A DNA stretch of 64,000 bases from Geodermatophilus obscurus DSM 43160 (GCF_000025345.1 NC_013757.1:3410001-3474000); one strand, 5' to 3'. Counted from the first letter of the stretch, positions 28,627 through 37,576 are shown. Numbers and translations are program-made. Notes: generated by a model not told the origin, from the letters alone.

Positions 28627-29436
28627 TCAGTCCCCACCCCCGGCCACGGGCGGCGGCGGGATGGCCGGGAGCTCGGCCGGCTCCGGCTCCTCGGCCGGGA
28701 CGGCCTCGCCGCGCAGGGTGACGGTGCCGTCCTCCCCGACGACCAGGTAGGCGGCCGCACCCGCGGGGACCATGCCGGCGGCGCGCGCCTCGCGGGCGAG
28801 CTCGGCGGGCGTGCCGCCGGACACGACCTGCTGCTCCAGGCGCTGCACCTCCTGGGCGCGGTCCTCGTTCGCGGCCGCCAGCTGGGTCGCCTTGAGCGAG
28901 TTGACCGCGATGGCGGTGTTGAGGAACAGCAGCCCCAGCGCGGTGGCCACCAGCAGGGTCACGACGAGTAGCACGACGGGCGCGCGGTGGTCCCCGACGG
29001 TGGTGCGCAGGCGGGACGCCGGTGAGCCGGCCGCCGGGCGGGGCACCGGGCCGGTCGATGCCGCGGGCCGGGCCGCCGGGCGGCTCCGCGGCGTGCCTGC
29101 GCGCACCGGCGCGGTGTGCGCGCGGCCCGACCGGGCCGGAGCCGGGCCGGCCGCCCGCGCGGTGCTGCCCGTGGCGTGCGCCGGCGGCTCCTGGGAGGAC
29201 CCCGTCCTGCCCATCCTCCGGAGGAGGGCCCCGTGCTCCTCACCGTGGAAGGACCCCGTCCTCCCCACCCCTCGCACGCTCGGGGCGGGCCCCGGGACGG
29301 GGCCGCGGCGAGCCCCTGGAGGGGGGACGGGGCCGCGACGAGCCTCCGGACGGGCGTCCTTCGCCGGCGGGGGCGCGGTCCGGCGGCCGGGAGGGCCCTC
29401 GGCCGGGCCCCCGGCCGCGCGTGCGGTGGCGCTCAT
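28627..29436 (-). CDS. ftsL: Cell division protein FtsL with a long repeat-derived N-terminus
   Basis: 269 residues, about twice the usual length. The authentic FtsL part is the membrane helix at 153-175 (VVLLVVTLLVATALGLLF) and the periplasmic coiled coil NSLKATQLAAANEDRAQEV that binds FtsQ. The first 150 residues are a disordered cytoplasmic tail. Residues about 36-83 are encoded by a hairpin element in inverse orientation; they contain two copies of GRTGS. ATG 29436 overlaps the stop of a 32-codon leader ORF carrying GAGGAGG. Confidence 0.88.
   Translation of the reverse strand: MSATARAAGGPAEGPPGRRTAPPPAKDARPEARRGPVPPPGARRGPVPGPAPSVRGVGRTGSFHGEEHGALLRRMGRTGSSQEPPAHATGSTARAAGPAPARSGRAHTAPVRAGTPRSRPAARPAASTGPVPRPAAGSPASRLRTTVGDHRAPVVLLVVTLLVATALGLLFLNTAIAVNSLKATQLAAANEDRAQEVQRLEQQVVSGGTPAELAREARAAGMVPAGAAAYLVVGEDGTVTLRGEAVPAEEPEPAELPAIPPPPVAGGGD
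29189..29332 (+). repeat. Hairpin element, copy 7, inside ftsL
   Basis: The plus strand carries the stop-proximal half of the element (GGAAGGACCCCGTCC at about 29247) and then its loop complement TCGCACGCTC, opposite in orientation to the 3'-end copies. It is read in frame within the ftsL coding sequence. A second partial copy with AGGACCCCGTCC lies at about 29196. Confidence 0.7.
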
Positions 29437-29531
29437 GCGGCCTCCTCACGGTCGCTGGCCGGCCGCGTCCGCGGCCGGTGCGTCGTCGTGCGCGGCGTCG
29501 TCCGGACCGCCGTCGCCCCCGTGGCGCTCAC
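29433..29531 (-). CDS. 32-codon leader ORF between rsmH and ftsL
   Basis: Its GTG overlaps the rsmH stop and its TGA overlaps the ftsL ATG (ATGA), so it fills the gap exactly. The peptide begins VSATGATAV, is rich in Thr and Arg, and ends SDREEAA; GAGGAGG is the ftsL ribosome binding site. It shares the ends and layout of the other leader ORFs, but its middle and the 5' hairpin are not conserved. Confidence 0.5.
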   Translation of the reverse strand: MSATGATAVRTTPRTTTHRPRTRPASDREEAA

Positions 29532-30520
29532 GCGGCCCGCCGGATGCGCTCGGCGGCCCGCACGCGGGCCGAGGCCGACCGGGGGTTGGCCGCGACCTCC
29601 GCCTCCGACGGCGCCTCGCCGCCGCGGGTCAGCAGCCGCAGCGTCGGGCCCATCTCGGGCAGCGGCACCGGAAGCCCGGGCGGCGTGCGGTCCACCGCAC
29701 CGGCCGCGAGGGTCTGCTTGACGATGCGGTCCTCGAGGGAGTGGAAGGTGATGACGGCGATCCGGCCCCCGACGGTGAGCGCGTCGAGCGCGGCCGGCAG
29801 CGCCCGCTCGAGCACGCCGAGCTCGTCGTTGACCTCGATGCGCAGCGCCTGGAAGGTGCGCTTGGCCGGGTGCCCCCCGGTCCGGCGGGTGGCGGCGGGG
29901 ATCGAGGCGCGCACCAGGTGCGCCAGCCGCTCGGTGTGCGTGAACGGCGCGCGCTCCCGTTCCCGGGTGATGGCCTGGGCGATGCGGGTGGCGAAGCGCT
30001 CCTCGCCGTAGACGCGCAGCACCCGGGCGAGCCGGTCGGTGGGATAGGTGTTGACGACGTCGGCGGCGGTGCGCGGCGCCGACGGGTCCATGCGCATGTC
30101 CAGCGGGGCGTCGGCGGCGTAGCTGAAGCCGCGGTCGGGCCGGTCGAGCTGCAGCGAGGAGACGCCGAGGTCGAACAGGACCGCCTGGACCTCGGTCAGG
30201 CCGAGCCGGTCGAGCACCCCGGGCAGCTCGTCGAAGACGGCGGGGACGACGGTGGCCCGGTCGGCGACGCCGGCGTCGGTGAGCCGGCGGGTGGCCTCGG
30301 CGCGGGCATCGGGGTCGCGGTCGAGGCCGACCAGCCGCAGCCCCGGGTGGGCGCGCAGCAGGGCCAGCGAGTGCCCGGCCAGGCCGAGGGTGGCGTCGAC
30401 GAGGACGGCGCCGTCGGCGGCGCAGGCAGGGGCGAGCAGTTCGGTGACCCGGTCGAGCAGCACGGGCACGTGCACCGCGGACGGCGCCCACCCTCCCAGC
30501 GCCGGCTCGGTGCTGCTCAT
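29528..30520 (-). CDS. rsmH: 16S rRNA (cytosine1402-N4)-methyltransferase
   Basis: 330 residues from ATG 30520. SAM-dependent methyltransferase acting on C1402 of 16S rRNA. The N-terminal [18 protein letters not shown]-binding [22 protein letters not shown], and the C-terminal [11 protein letters not shown] are family signatures. It is normally second in the dcw operon, next to mraZ; here nearly 500 bp separate the two. Confidence 0.96.
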   Translation of the reverse strand: MSSTEPALGGWAPSAVHVPVLLDRVTELLAPACAADGAVLVDATLGLAGHSLALLRAHPGLRLVGLDRDPDARAEATRRLTDAGVADRATVVPAVFDELPGVLDRLGLTEVQAVLFDLGVSSLQLDRPDRGFSYAADAPLDMRMDPSAPRTAADVVNTYPTDRLARVLRVYGEERFATRIAQAITRERERAPFTHTERLAHLVRASIPAATRRTGGHPAKRTFQALRIEVNDELGVLERALPAALDALTVGGRIAVITFHSLEDRIVKQTLAAGAVDRTPPGLPVPLPEMGPTLRLLTRGGEAPSEAEVAANPRSASARVRAAERIRRAA

Positions 30521-31016
30521 CGTCGGCGGCTCCTGAACGGGTCGGGGCGCCCTCGGGGCGCGGAGGCCCGTCCATGGTGGGGCTGAACGGCGGTCGGGGG
30601 GCGGAGCGCAGCGGCGTTTCGCCGGTCCTCGGGGACGCTCCTGGGGCGCCCGGGGTGGGAGGGCGGGACGGGGTGGGTGTGGCTGGGGAGGAGGGCGGAC
30701 GGGGTCGGTGTGGCGCGGCGGTGGGGCGAGGTGGGGGACGTGGGGCGGGGTGGGGGCCCGGCCCGCGGCTGACGCCCGGCCCGCCCCCCGCGGGGTCCGC
30801 CTGGCGTCGGGGAAGTACGTCAGGTGGAGCCCCGCGGGGACGGGCGGGCCCGCGCCGGTGGGGGCCGGCGGCGTGCCCGGTGGGCGGTGCATCTCCTCCG
30901 GTGCCGCTGGGACCGAGCCGCGGGGAAGGTGGCTCGGGCCGGTCCGGTCGAGCCGCGGGGAAGTCGGCTCGGTCGGCGGGATGGCCTCGGAGGGTCGGAG
31001 GAACGGGACGTCGGGA
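30521..31016. other. Gene-free G-rich spacer between mraZ and rsmH
   Basis: A 496-bp stretch with strong strand bias: the plus strand is full of GGGG runs (30574-30800), so the mRNA of the minus-strand operon would be C-rich. Near mraZ two similar hairpins repeat: CGAGCC...GGCTCG at 30914-30936 and again at 30949-30971, each with a GCGGGGAAG loop. I see no credible ORF. The twin hairpins could end or attenuate mraZ transcription before rsmH. Confidence 0.55.
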
Positions 31017-31451
31017 TCAGGAGAGGGTGGGCATCCCCTCGCTCTCCATGTCGGCGTAGCTGGCCTCCTGCTCGGCCACGTAGGCGTCCCAGGTGGCGGC
31101 GTCCCAGATCTCGAAGCGGGTGTCGACGCCGACGACGACCACGTCGCGGTCGAGGCCGGCGTACTCGCGCAGGTTGGCGGGGATGGTGATGCGGCCGGTC
31201 TTGTCCGGCTCGACCTCGACCATCGACCCGAAGCTCATGCGGGCGCGCATGCGGGCCGCGGCGGTGTCGGAGGGCGCCATCGCGGCGGCCGCGGCGCTCT
31301 GCTCGGCGACCCGGGCCATGGTGAGCCCGTAGACGCAGCGCTCCTGGCCCTTCTTGATCACCATGCCGCCGGCCACCTGCTCGCGGAAGCGGACGGGGAG
31401 TGCGAGCCGGCCCTTCTCGTCGAGACGCAACGGGTAGCTGCCGACGAACAC
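31017..31451 (-). CDS. mraZ: Transcriptional regulator MraZ
   Basis: 144 residues from GTG 31451. Two AbrB-like swapped-hairpin repeats: [18 protein letters not shown] at the start and [21 protein letters not shown] in the second half, each with the DxxGRxxxP core. It forms rings that bind direct repeats upstream of its own operon. The start is fixed by GGAGGTGATCC, a full match to the 3' end of 16S rRNA, seven bases before the GTG after its GGAGG core. First gene of the dcw cluster. Confidence 0.95.
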   Translation of the reverse strand: MFVGSYPLRLDEKGRLALPVRFREQVAGGMVIKKGQERCVYGLTMARVAEQSAAAAAMAPSDTAAARMRARMSFGSMVEVEPDKTGRITIPANLREYAGLDRDVVVVGVDTRFEIWDAATWDAYVAEQEASYADMESEGMPTLS

Positions 31452-31513
31452 CGGATCACCTCCCCCATCGGTCCTCCTCGTGCTCCGGGGCGCCCCCGGG
31501 ACGGGCCGTACCT

Positions 31514-31560
31514 CCCCACCGGGCCACACAGTAACCCACTACGCCCCACCGGACACCACT
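31514..31560 (-). promoter_or_regulatory. MraZ operator: GTGG repeats at 10-bp spacing
   Basis: On the minus strand GTGG begins at 31559, 31549, 31539 and 31519, exactly in 10-bp phase, with a fifth copy two bases out of phase at 31527. MraZ is known to bind direct TGGG/GTGG-type repeats at this spacing. A TACTGT -10-like hexamer (31533-31528) lies among them, so MraZ binding would block RNA polymerase, giving autorepression. The mraZ start is about 65 bp downstream. Confidence 0.7.
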
Positions 31561-31809
31561 CGACACCATGTCGTGATCGGTCCTCTCCACCCCCGCTCCC
31601 GCAGGTCAGCGGCCCGGTGACGGGTCCCCGCCGGGCGGTGGGGCGCGGTGGGGGGCCGTCCCACCCCGCCTCACCGCGGACGTCGTCCGGCGGGGCCGGT
31701 CACGGGCTCGTGGGGGGCGCCGGTGGGGGCTCCGGGGAGGGCGCGGTGGAGGGGCTCGCCCGTGGCCGACGACACTCCCGGGACGCGTTCGGCCACGTAC
31801 GGTTGAGAC

Positions 31810-31914
31810 GTGACCGAGATCGCGAGGTCACGCACGGGCAGAGCACCGTCGGACCGGCGGCCGACGGGTTGGGAACACCTCCCGCTTGCGGGGGACAGCG
31901 AGGAGGACGCGTGA
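31810..31914 (+). CDS. 34-codon leader ORF upstream of moxR
   Basis: Begins GTGACC, 10 bases, GGTCAC (a 6-bp hairpin) and encodes VTEIARSRTGRAP near its start and DSEEDA at its end. The GAGGAGG coding for the last residues is the moxR ribosome binding site, and its TGA overlaps the moxR GTG. TACGGT at 31798 is a possible -10 placing transcription start near the GTG, so this leader might be translated leaderless. Confidence 0.5.
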   Translation: MTEIARSRTGRAPSDRRPTGWEHLPLAGDSEEDA

Positions 31915-32891
31915 CCGAGGTGACGCCGACCGCCGCACGGACCGAGGCCCCGGTCGACGTCGCGGCGGAGGGCGCTCGCATCGCGGCGAACATGGCCCGC
32001 GTCGTCCACGGCAAGCCCGACGTCGTCCACCTGGCGCTGGTCGTGCTGCTGGCCGAGGGCCACCTGCTGGTCGAGGACGTGCCGGGCGTCGGCAAGACCA
32101 CCCTGGCCAAGGCGCTGGCGGGCTCGGTCGACGCGAGCGTGCGCCGGATCCAGTTCACGCCCGACCTGCTGCCCAGCGACGTCACCGGGGTGTCGGTCTA
32201 CGACCAGGAGACCCGCGAGTTCGAGTTCAAGCCGGGCGCTGTCTTCGCCAACATCGTCGTGGCCGACGAGATCAACCGCGCCTCCCCCAAGACGCAGTCG
32301 GCGCTGCTGGAGTGCATGGCCGAGCGACAGGTAACCGTGGACGGCGTCAGCTACGAGCTGGCCCGGCCGTTCCTCGTGATGGCCACCCAGAACCCGATCG
32401 AAATGGAGGGGACCTACCCCCTCCCCGAGGCCCAGCGCGACCGGTTCACCGCGCGGGTCTCCATGGGCTACCCCGACCGCGAGGCCGAGCTGGCCATGCT
32501 CGACGACCTGGTGACCACCGACCCGCTGACCACGCTGACGCCGGCCACCGACGCGGCAGGGGTGCGCGCGCTGGTCGCCGCCGTCGGCCGGCTGCACGTC
32601 TCCGAGGCGGTGCGCCGCTACGTCGTGGCCCTGGTCGAGGCCACCCGCCGCTCCCCCGACCTGCGGCTGGGCGCCTCACCGCGCGCGGGGCTGCAGCTGC
32701 TGCGCACCGCCCGCGCCACCGCGGCGCTGGCCGGGCGCGACCACGTGCTGCCCGACGACGTGCAGACGATGGCCGTGCCGGTGCTCGCCCACCGCCTGCT
32801 GCTGACCCCGGACGCCGCGGCCTCCCGCCGCACCGCCGAGCAGGTGGTCACCGACCTGCTCAGGACCGTCCCCGTCCTCCGCGGGCGCTGA
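31911..32891 (+). CDS. MoxR family AAA+ ATPase
   Basis: 326 residues. AAA+ ATPase with Walker A GVGKTTLA (near 58), Walker B VVADEINRA (near 118), the sensor region ATQNPIEMEGTYPLPEAQ and a C-terminal lid. MoxR proteins act as chaperones for a VWA or DUF58 partner. Here a DUF58 protein and a transglutaminase follow at once, the common three-gene operon in actinobacteria. GTG 31911 overlaps the leader stop. Confidence 0.93.
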   Translation: MTEVTPTAARTEAPVDVAAEGARIAANMARVVHGKPDVVHLALVVLLAEGHLLVEDVPGVGKTTLAKALAGSVDASVRRIQFTPDLLPSDVTGVSVYDQETREFEFKPGAVFANIVVADEINRASPKTQSALLECMAERQVTVDGVSYELARPFLVMATQNPIEMEGTYPLPEAQRDRFTARVSMGYPDREAELAMLDDLVTTDPLTTLTPATDAAGVRALVAAVGRLHVSEAVRRYVVALVEATRRSPDLRLGASPRAGLQLLRTARATAALAGRDHVLPDDVQTMAVPVLAHRLLLTPDAAASRRTAEQVVTDLLRTVPVLRGR

Positions 32892-32892
32892 G

Positions 32893-34254
32893 GTGGCCGG
32901 TCCGGTCGCCACCGCGCTGGCGAGCCTGACGCTGCGCGGCCGCTGCCTGGTCGCCGCCGGGCTCACCCTGCTCCTGCTCGGCGTGCTGCTGGGCGAGACG
33001 CCCCTGGTTCAGGTGGCGGTCTTCGTGCTGGCGCTCCCCCTGCTGTCGGCCGTGGCCGTGGCCCGGCACCGCTTCCGGGTCGCCACCCGCCGCACCGTCA
33101 CCCCCGCGCGCGTGCCGCGCGGGCGGGACGCCGACGTGCGGCTGGAGCTCGGCAACGCCGGCCGCGGCCCCGGCGGGCTGTGGCTGCTGGCGGAGACCCT
33201 GCCCGTGGAGCTCGGGCCGGCCCCGCAGTTCGTCGTCGACCGGCTGCCCGGCGGCCGATCGACGACGCTGCACTACCGGGTGCACGGCGGACGCCGGGGC
33301 CGCTACCGGCTCGGCCCGCTGCGGCTGCGGCTGGTCGACCCCTTCGGCCTGGTGCTGCGCAACGTCGTCGGCGCCGACACCGCCGCGCTGGTCGTCGTCC
33401 CCCGCGTCGTGCCGCTGGGCCCCGGGGGTCCGGGCGGCGGACAGGGCGGCGGGGGCTCGGGCGCGCACCGCTCGATCGCCGTCCACGGCGAGGACGACGT
33501 GAGCACCCGGCCGTACCGGCAGGGTGACGACCTGCGCAAGGTGCACTGGCGGGCCACCGCCCGCACCGGCGAGCTGATGGTGCGGCTGGAGGAGCGGCCC
33601 TGGCGCGCACAGGCGACCCTGCTGCTGGACACCCGCTCCCGCGCCCACCTCATCGCCCGCCCCACCCCCGCCGACCGCCGCGCCGTCGCCACCACCGGCC
33701 CGGACACGCCCCCGGCCGACAGCCTCGAGTGGCTGGTGGAGGCGGCGGCGAGCATCGGCACCGAGCTGATCGCGCGCGGTGCCACGCTCCGGGTGGTGAC
33801 CGAGGGCGCCGAGCTGACCGCCGTCGAGCGCGGCGCGGGACTCGGCCCGGAAGAGCTGCTGGACCGGCTGGCGGGGGTGGCGCCCTCCCGGCTGGCGGGG
33901 CTGGCCCCGGGCCTCGGGCTGCTGACCCGCGCGGCCGGCGAGGGGCCGGTCGTGGCGCTGCTGGGGGCCGTGGGCCCCGACGAGGCCGCCGAGCTGGTGC
34001 AGGTGCGCTCCGGCCCGGCCGCCGACGTCGCCGTCCTCGTCGACATCGGCAGCTGGGCCGAGGCCGACGCCGCCCGCCGGCGCCGGCCGGTCGGCGCCGC
34101 CGCGCGCGCCGAGCTGACCCGGCAGCAGGAGGCGGCGGCGGACCTGCTGCGGGCCGGCGGCTGGCAGGTGGCCCTCGCAGGCGCCGGGGACTCGGTGGCC
34201 GACGTGTGGGCGCAGGTCGCCCGGCTCGGCGTCCTGCAGGTGGGTGCCCGGTGA
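32893..34254 (+). CDS. DUF58 domain protein
   Basis: 453 residues. Two membrane helices at the N-terminus (about 15-55), a beta-rich section, and the DUF58 motif RPYRQGDDLRKVHWRATAR near 205-222 with LLLDTRS, resembling a VWA-type fold. The partner of MoxR; the substrate is unknown. Starts with GTG one base after the moxR stop and ends with a GTGA overlap into the transglutaminase gene. Confidence 0.9.
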   Translation: MAGPVATALASLTLRGRCLVAAGLTLLLLGVLLGETPLVQVAVFVLALPLLSAVAVARHRFRVATRRTVTPARVPRGRDADVRLELGNAGRGPGGLWLLAETLPVELGPAPQFVVDRLPGGRSTTLHYRVHGGRRGRYRLGPLRLRLVDPFGLVLRNVVGADTAALVVVPRVVPLGPGGPGGGQGGGGSGAHRSIAVHGEDDVSTRPYRQGDDLRKVHWRATARTGELMVRLEERPWRAQATLLLDTRSRAHLIARPTPADRRAVATTGPDTPPADSLEWLVEAAASIGTELIARGATLRVVTEGAELTAVERGAGLGPEELLDRLAGVAPSRLAGLAPGLGLLTRAAGEGPVVALLGAVGPDEAAELVQVRSGPAADVAVLVDIGSWAEADAARRRRPVGAAARAELTRQQEAAADLLRAGGWQVALAGAGDSVADVWAQVARLGVLQVGAR

Positions 34255-36629
34255 CCGGGGAGACCGCGCGGGGCCTGCTGCGCGACGCCGGGACGACGGT
34301 GGCCGCCGCCGTCGCGACCGCCCTGGGCACCCTCGCACTGGTGCCGGTCTTCACCGACGGCGACTGGCTGCCCCCGGTGCTCGCCGCGGTCGTCGCCGTC
34401 GCCGCGGGCGGCCTGCTGCTGCGGGTCGGCGGCGCCGCGCTCGCCGGGGACCGCGCCGCGCCCGGCTGGTGGACCGCGCTCGTCGCCGTCGCCGTCCCCT
34501 TCGGCCAGCTCGTCGTGCTGGCCTGCGTGCTCACCGCGCTGTTCGCCCCGGAGCAGGCCTGGGGCGGCTGGCTGCCGACCGGTGGCAGCCTGGCCGACCT
34601 CGGCACGGTGATGGCCGAGGGGACGGTGGAGCTGGCCGAGCAGTCCACGCCCGCGCTGCCGCTGACCGGTCTGGTCACGCTGACCACGCTGCTGGCCGGC
34701 CTGATCGCGGTCGTCGTGGACCTGGTGGCGGTCGGCGCCCGGCAGCCGGCGCTGGCCGGGCTGGGGCTGCTGGTCCTGTTCTGCGTGCCGGTGAGCACGG
34801 TGACCGGCTCGATCGGCGTGCTGCCGGTGGCCGCCCCGGCCGCGGGGCTGGCGCTGCTGCTCTTCGCCGACCAGCACCGGCGACTGGGCCGGCGCGCACC
34901 GGAGGGACGGCGCCCCCTGCTGGGGGCCGGCACGCTCACCGCCGTCCGCACCGGGGCGGTGGCCGTGGTGCTCGGGCTGGTGGTCGGCGCCGTCGTCCCC
35001 ACGCTGACCGAGGGCACCTTCTCCGGCGGCTTCGGCCGCGGCGGGGGCGGCGGCTCGACCGGGACCGCCCTGGACCCGGCCGCGGCGCTGCAGGGCCAGC
35101 TGACCCTCGACGAGCCGGTCGACCTGCTGCAGGTCAACGCCTCGGTGCCCGACCCCGGGTACCTGCGGGTCGTCGCGCTGGACGTCTACGACGCCGCGGA
35201 GGGCTGGACGATGGGCAACCTCGACGGCGAGACCGCGGTCGCCGACGAGGCCGAGCTGGCCAACCTCCCCGGACGGCGCGGCGGCCGGCCGGTCGACGCG
35301 CTGGTCACCGCCCTCGGCCACGAGGACCGTTTCCTCCCGCTGCTCTACGCGCCCCAGACGGTGGACGTGGCCGAGCCGGAGCAGTGGCGCTTCGACCCGG
35401 GCAGCGGCACGGTGTTCGGCCGCGACGTGTCCACGGCCGGGCAGACCTGGACGGTGGCGGCGGTGGAGCCGCGGCCCACGCCGGAGGAGCTGGCCGCGGC
35501 CGGCCCGCTGCCTCCGGAGCTGCCGCTGGTGCAGCGCTACACCGCGCTGCCCGACCTGGACCCGAGCGTCGACGAGCTGGTCGCCACGCTGACCGCCGGC
35601 GCGCAGACGCCCTACGAGCGGGTGCAGGCGGTCTACGGGCACTTCACCGACCCGGACAGCGACTACGAGTACTCGCTGTCCACCGCGCCGGGGACCAGCG
35701 GCGACGACCTCGCCGACTTCCTGCGGCTACGGCAGGGCTACTGCGAGCAGTACGCCGGCGCGATGGCGGCGCTGGTCCGGGCGGCGGGCGTCCCGGCGCG
35801 GGTGGTGCTCGGCTACACCCCCGGGACGTCGCAGCCCGACGGCAGCCGGCTGGTCACCAGCGACGACGCGCACGCCTGGGTGGAGGTCTACTTCGACGAC
35901 CTGGGCTGGGTCCCCTACGACCCGACGCCGATCGACACCGACCGCGCGGTGGAGCTGCCCTGGGCGCCCCGGCCGCAGGACCTGGAGGTCGACCCGCGCA
36001 CCGACCCGATCCCCGCGCCGCTCCCCGCGCCGACGCCCCAGGGGCCGCAGCAGCAGCCGGTGCCGCAGGACGTCCCGCTGCCGCAGACCGCGCCCGAGCA
36101 GGCCGGCTCGTGGGCGCCGGTGCTGCGCGGGGCGGGGGTCGTCCTCGCCGTGCTGGCGCTGGCCGGGGCGCCGGCCGGGCTGCGGGTCCTGCAGCGCCGG
36201 CGCCGGCTGGCGACCGGGAGCCCGGCGGCGCTGTGGGACGAGCTCGCCGCCACCGCGCTCGACCTGGGCCGGACCGCCGACCCGGCGCGGACGCCGCGGC
36301 AGGTGGCCGAGCAGCTGACCGAAGCGGCCGAGCCCGGCGGCGGCGCGCACCGGCAGCACCGCCGCCAGGTCCCGGCGTCCGGGGTGGCCGAGGCGGTCAC
36401 CCGGCTGGCGCGGGCCGAGGAGGCGGCCAGCTACGCCCGTCCGGGCAGCGTCCCCGCCGTTGGCCCGGAGCTGCGGGCCGACCTGGCCACCGCCCGCCGT
36501 GGGCTGCTGGCCGCGGCGCCCCGGGGAGCCCGGCTGCGTGCGCTGCTGTGGCCGCCGTCGCTGCTGGGCGGGCTGCGCGACGCCCTGGCCCGCCCGCGGT
36601 GGGGCCGCCGGACGGCGCTGCGCAACTGA
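34251..36629 (+). CDS. TgpA-like membrane transglutaminase
   Basis: 792 residues. Six or so N-terminal membrane helices (to about 245), an extracytoplasmic section, and a transglutaminase-like core with GYCEQYAGAM (catalytic Cys near 497), DDAHAWVEVYF (His near 541) and the Asp in PYDPTP. A late membrane helix near 625-645 precedes a cytoplasmic domain of the DUF4129 type. With MoxR and DUF58 it probably forms an envelope-modifying or proteolytic module. Confidence 0.9.
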   Translation: MTGETARGLLRDAGTTVAAAVATALGTLALVPVFTDGDWLPPVLAAVVAVAAGGLLLRVGGAALAGDRAAPGWWTALVAVAVPFGQLVVLACVLTALFAPEQAWGGWLPTGGSLADLGTVMAEGTVELAEQSTPALPLTGLVTLTTLLAGLIAVVVDLVAVGARQPALAGLGLLVLFCVPVSTVTGSIGVLPVAAPAAGLALLLFADQHRRLGRRAPEGRRPLLGAGTLTAVRTGAVAVVLGLVVGAVVPTLTEGTFSGGFGRGGGGGSTGTALDPAAALQGQLTLDEPVDLLQVNASVPDPGYLRVVALDVYDAAEGWTMGNLDGETAVADEAELANLPGRRGGRPVDALVTALGHEDRFLPLLYAPQTVDVAEPEQWRFDPGSGTVFGRDVSTAGQTWTVAAVEPRPTPEELAAAGPLPPELPLVQRYTALPDLDPSVDELVATLTAGAQTPYERVQAVYGHFTDPDSDYEYSLSTAPGTSGDDLADFLRLRQGYCEQYAGAMAALVRAAGVPARVVLGYTPGTSQPDGSRLVTSDDAHAWVEVYFDDLGWVPYDPTPIDTDRAVELPWAPRPQDLEVDPRTDPIPAPLPAPTPQGPQQQPVPQDVPLPQTAPEQAGSWAPVLRGAGVVLAVLALAGAPAGLRVLQRRRRLATGSPAALWDELAATALDLGRTADPARTPRQVAEQLTEAAEPGGGAHRQHRRQVPASGVAEAVTRLARAEEAASYARPGSVPAVGPELRADLATARRGLLAAAPRGARLRALLWPPSLLGGLRDALARPRWGRRTALRN

Positions 36630-36650
36630 GCACCGCCCTCGCGGCGAGTT

Positions 36651-36720
36651 CGGCTCCGGCCCCCTTGCAGGGGCCCGCCGCGAGCCTGCGAGTGGCGGGG
36701 GGCAAGGGGGTCCTTCCTCA
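36651..36720 (-). repeat. Double-stem hairpin element, copy 8
   Basis: The cleanest copy. The outer stem CCCCCTTGC (36660-36668) pairs with GCAAGGGGG (36702-36710). The inner stem CCCGCCGC (36674-36681) pairs with GTGGCGGG (36692-36699) around GAGCCTGCGA. It fills the gap between the convergent transglutaminase and DUF2750-like genes, ending at the latter's stop codon. Confidence 0.8.
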
Positions 36721-37068
36721 GGCCGAGCGGTCGACCTGGAGGCGCAGCAGGCGCTCGGTGAGCTCGGCCATTGGCACGGTGAGCAGGAACCGCCCGCCCT
36801 CGGACTCCAGCCCCGCCGCTCCGACCCCGGCGGCGACCCACTCCGGGATCGCCTCGAGCAGGGCGTCGACGTCGAGGAACACCGGCCCCTCACCGGGCTC
36901 GGCGTCGGCGAGCGACTCGGCCTCCGCCCGGTCCGCCGCGGTCCACAGCGGGAGGACGTCGTGCCCGCCGTCGGTCCACGGGGCCACGCCGTCCTCGTCG
37001 CCCCAGGCCCACAGCCCCCCGGAGGCGGCGAGGTCGTTCCAGACGGCGGACGGGTCGGGGTCGGTCAC
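36718..37068 (-). CDS. Small DUF2750-like protein
   Basis: 116 residues, acidic, without a signal or membrane segment. The order WNDLAASGGLWAWGDEDG, a Trp-rich VLPLW, then LDALLEAIPEWVAAGV and a C-terminal MAELTERLLRL resembles DUF2750 proteins, which have no known function. The match is from memory of the pattern and is moderate. Single gene ending at a hairpin element; GTG start at 37068. Confidence 0.65.
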   Translation of the reverse strand: MTDPDPSAVWNDLAASGGLWAWGDEDGVAPWTDGGHDVLPLWTAADRAEAESLADAEPGEGPVFLDVDALLEAIPEWVAAGVGAAGLESEGGRFLLTVPMAELTERLLRLQVDRSA

Positions 37069-37103
37069 GGTGCGCCTCCTGCGTCGATCGGGGCCCAGAC
37101 GAC

Positions 37104-37136
37104 GACAGCCGCCGTCCGGGAGGGACGGCGGCTGTC
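37104..37136 (-). terminator. 14-bp stem terminator after the DUF3040 gene
   Basis: GACAGCCGCCGTCC (37104-37117) and GGACGGCGGCTGTC (37123-37136) pair perfectly around a 5-base loop. It lies 24 bp downstream of the DUF3040 stop and just upstream of the DUF2750-like start. No U tract follows, as is common in actinobacteria. Confidence 0.75.
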
Positions 37137-37159
37137 ACGCGGAGCCGGGGACTGCCGGG

Positions 37160-37576
37160 CTACTGGTCGTAGCGGCGGCGGAAGCGTTCCTCGAGCCGGT
37201 TCTTCAGCGGCTGGCGGCGGACCTTGCCACCGCCGCGCCCGGCCCGGCCGCCCCGGCCGGAGGCCGAGCTGCCCGCCGGTCCGCCGGGGCCGGCCTCGAC
37301 CACGCCGGTGGCCGAGCGGTAGTTCAGGACGGCGAGCGCCAGCCCGCCGAACGCGACCAGGAAACCGAGAGCGCCCAGCGGCACCGACGGGATCACCGCA
37401 CCGCCGATGAGGGCGGCCATGCCGACGACGAACAGCAGGAAGCCCAGCTGCAGCTTGCGACGCGCCTTGCCGCGGCGGTCACCGCTGCGGACCGACGAGG
37501 CGAACTTGGGATCGTCATCGACGAGGGCGCGCTCGATCTGCTCCAGCAGTCGCTGCTCGTGCTCGGAGAGCGGCAC
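37160..37576 (-). CDS. DUF3040 membrane protein
   Basis: 138 residues from GTG 37576, which follows TGGAGG. The family's opening VPLSEHEQRLLEQIERAL and KFASSVRSG are present, then two membrane helices (about 50-95) and a Gly/Arg-rich basic tail ending RFRRRYDQ. DUF3040 proteins are actinobacterial and commonly lie near mraZ and dinB. Function unknown. A longer frame upstream adds residues without family support. Confidence 0.9.
   Translation of the reverse strand: MPLSEHEQRLLEQIERALVDDDPKFASSVRSGDRRGKARRKLQLGFLLFVVGMAALIGGAVIPSVPLGALGFLVAFGGLALAVLNYRSATGVVEAGPGGPAGSSASGRGGRAGRGGGKVRRQPLKNRLEERFRRRYDQ

Noticed and set aside
30574..31059. 161-codon Gly-rich frame in the mraZ-rsmH spacer
   Set aside because: Composition follows the G runs of the spacer, it runs into the antisense of mraZ, and has no family signature.
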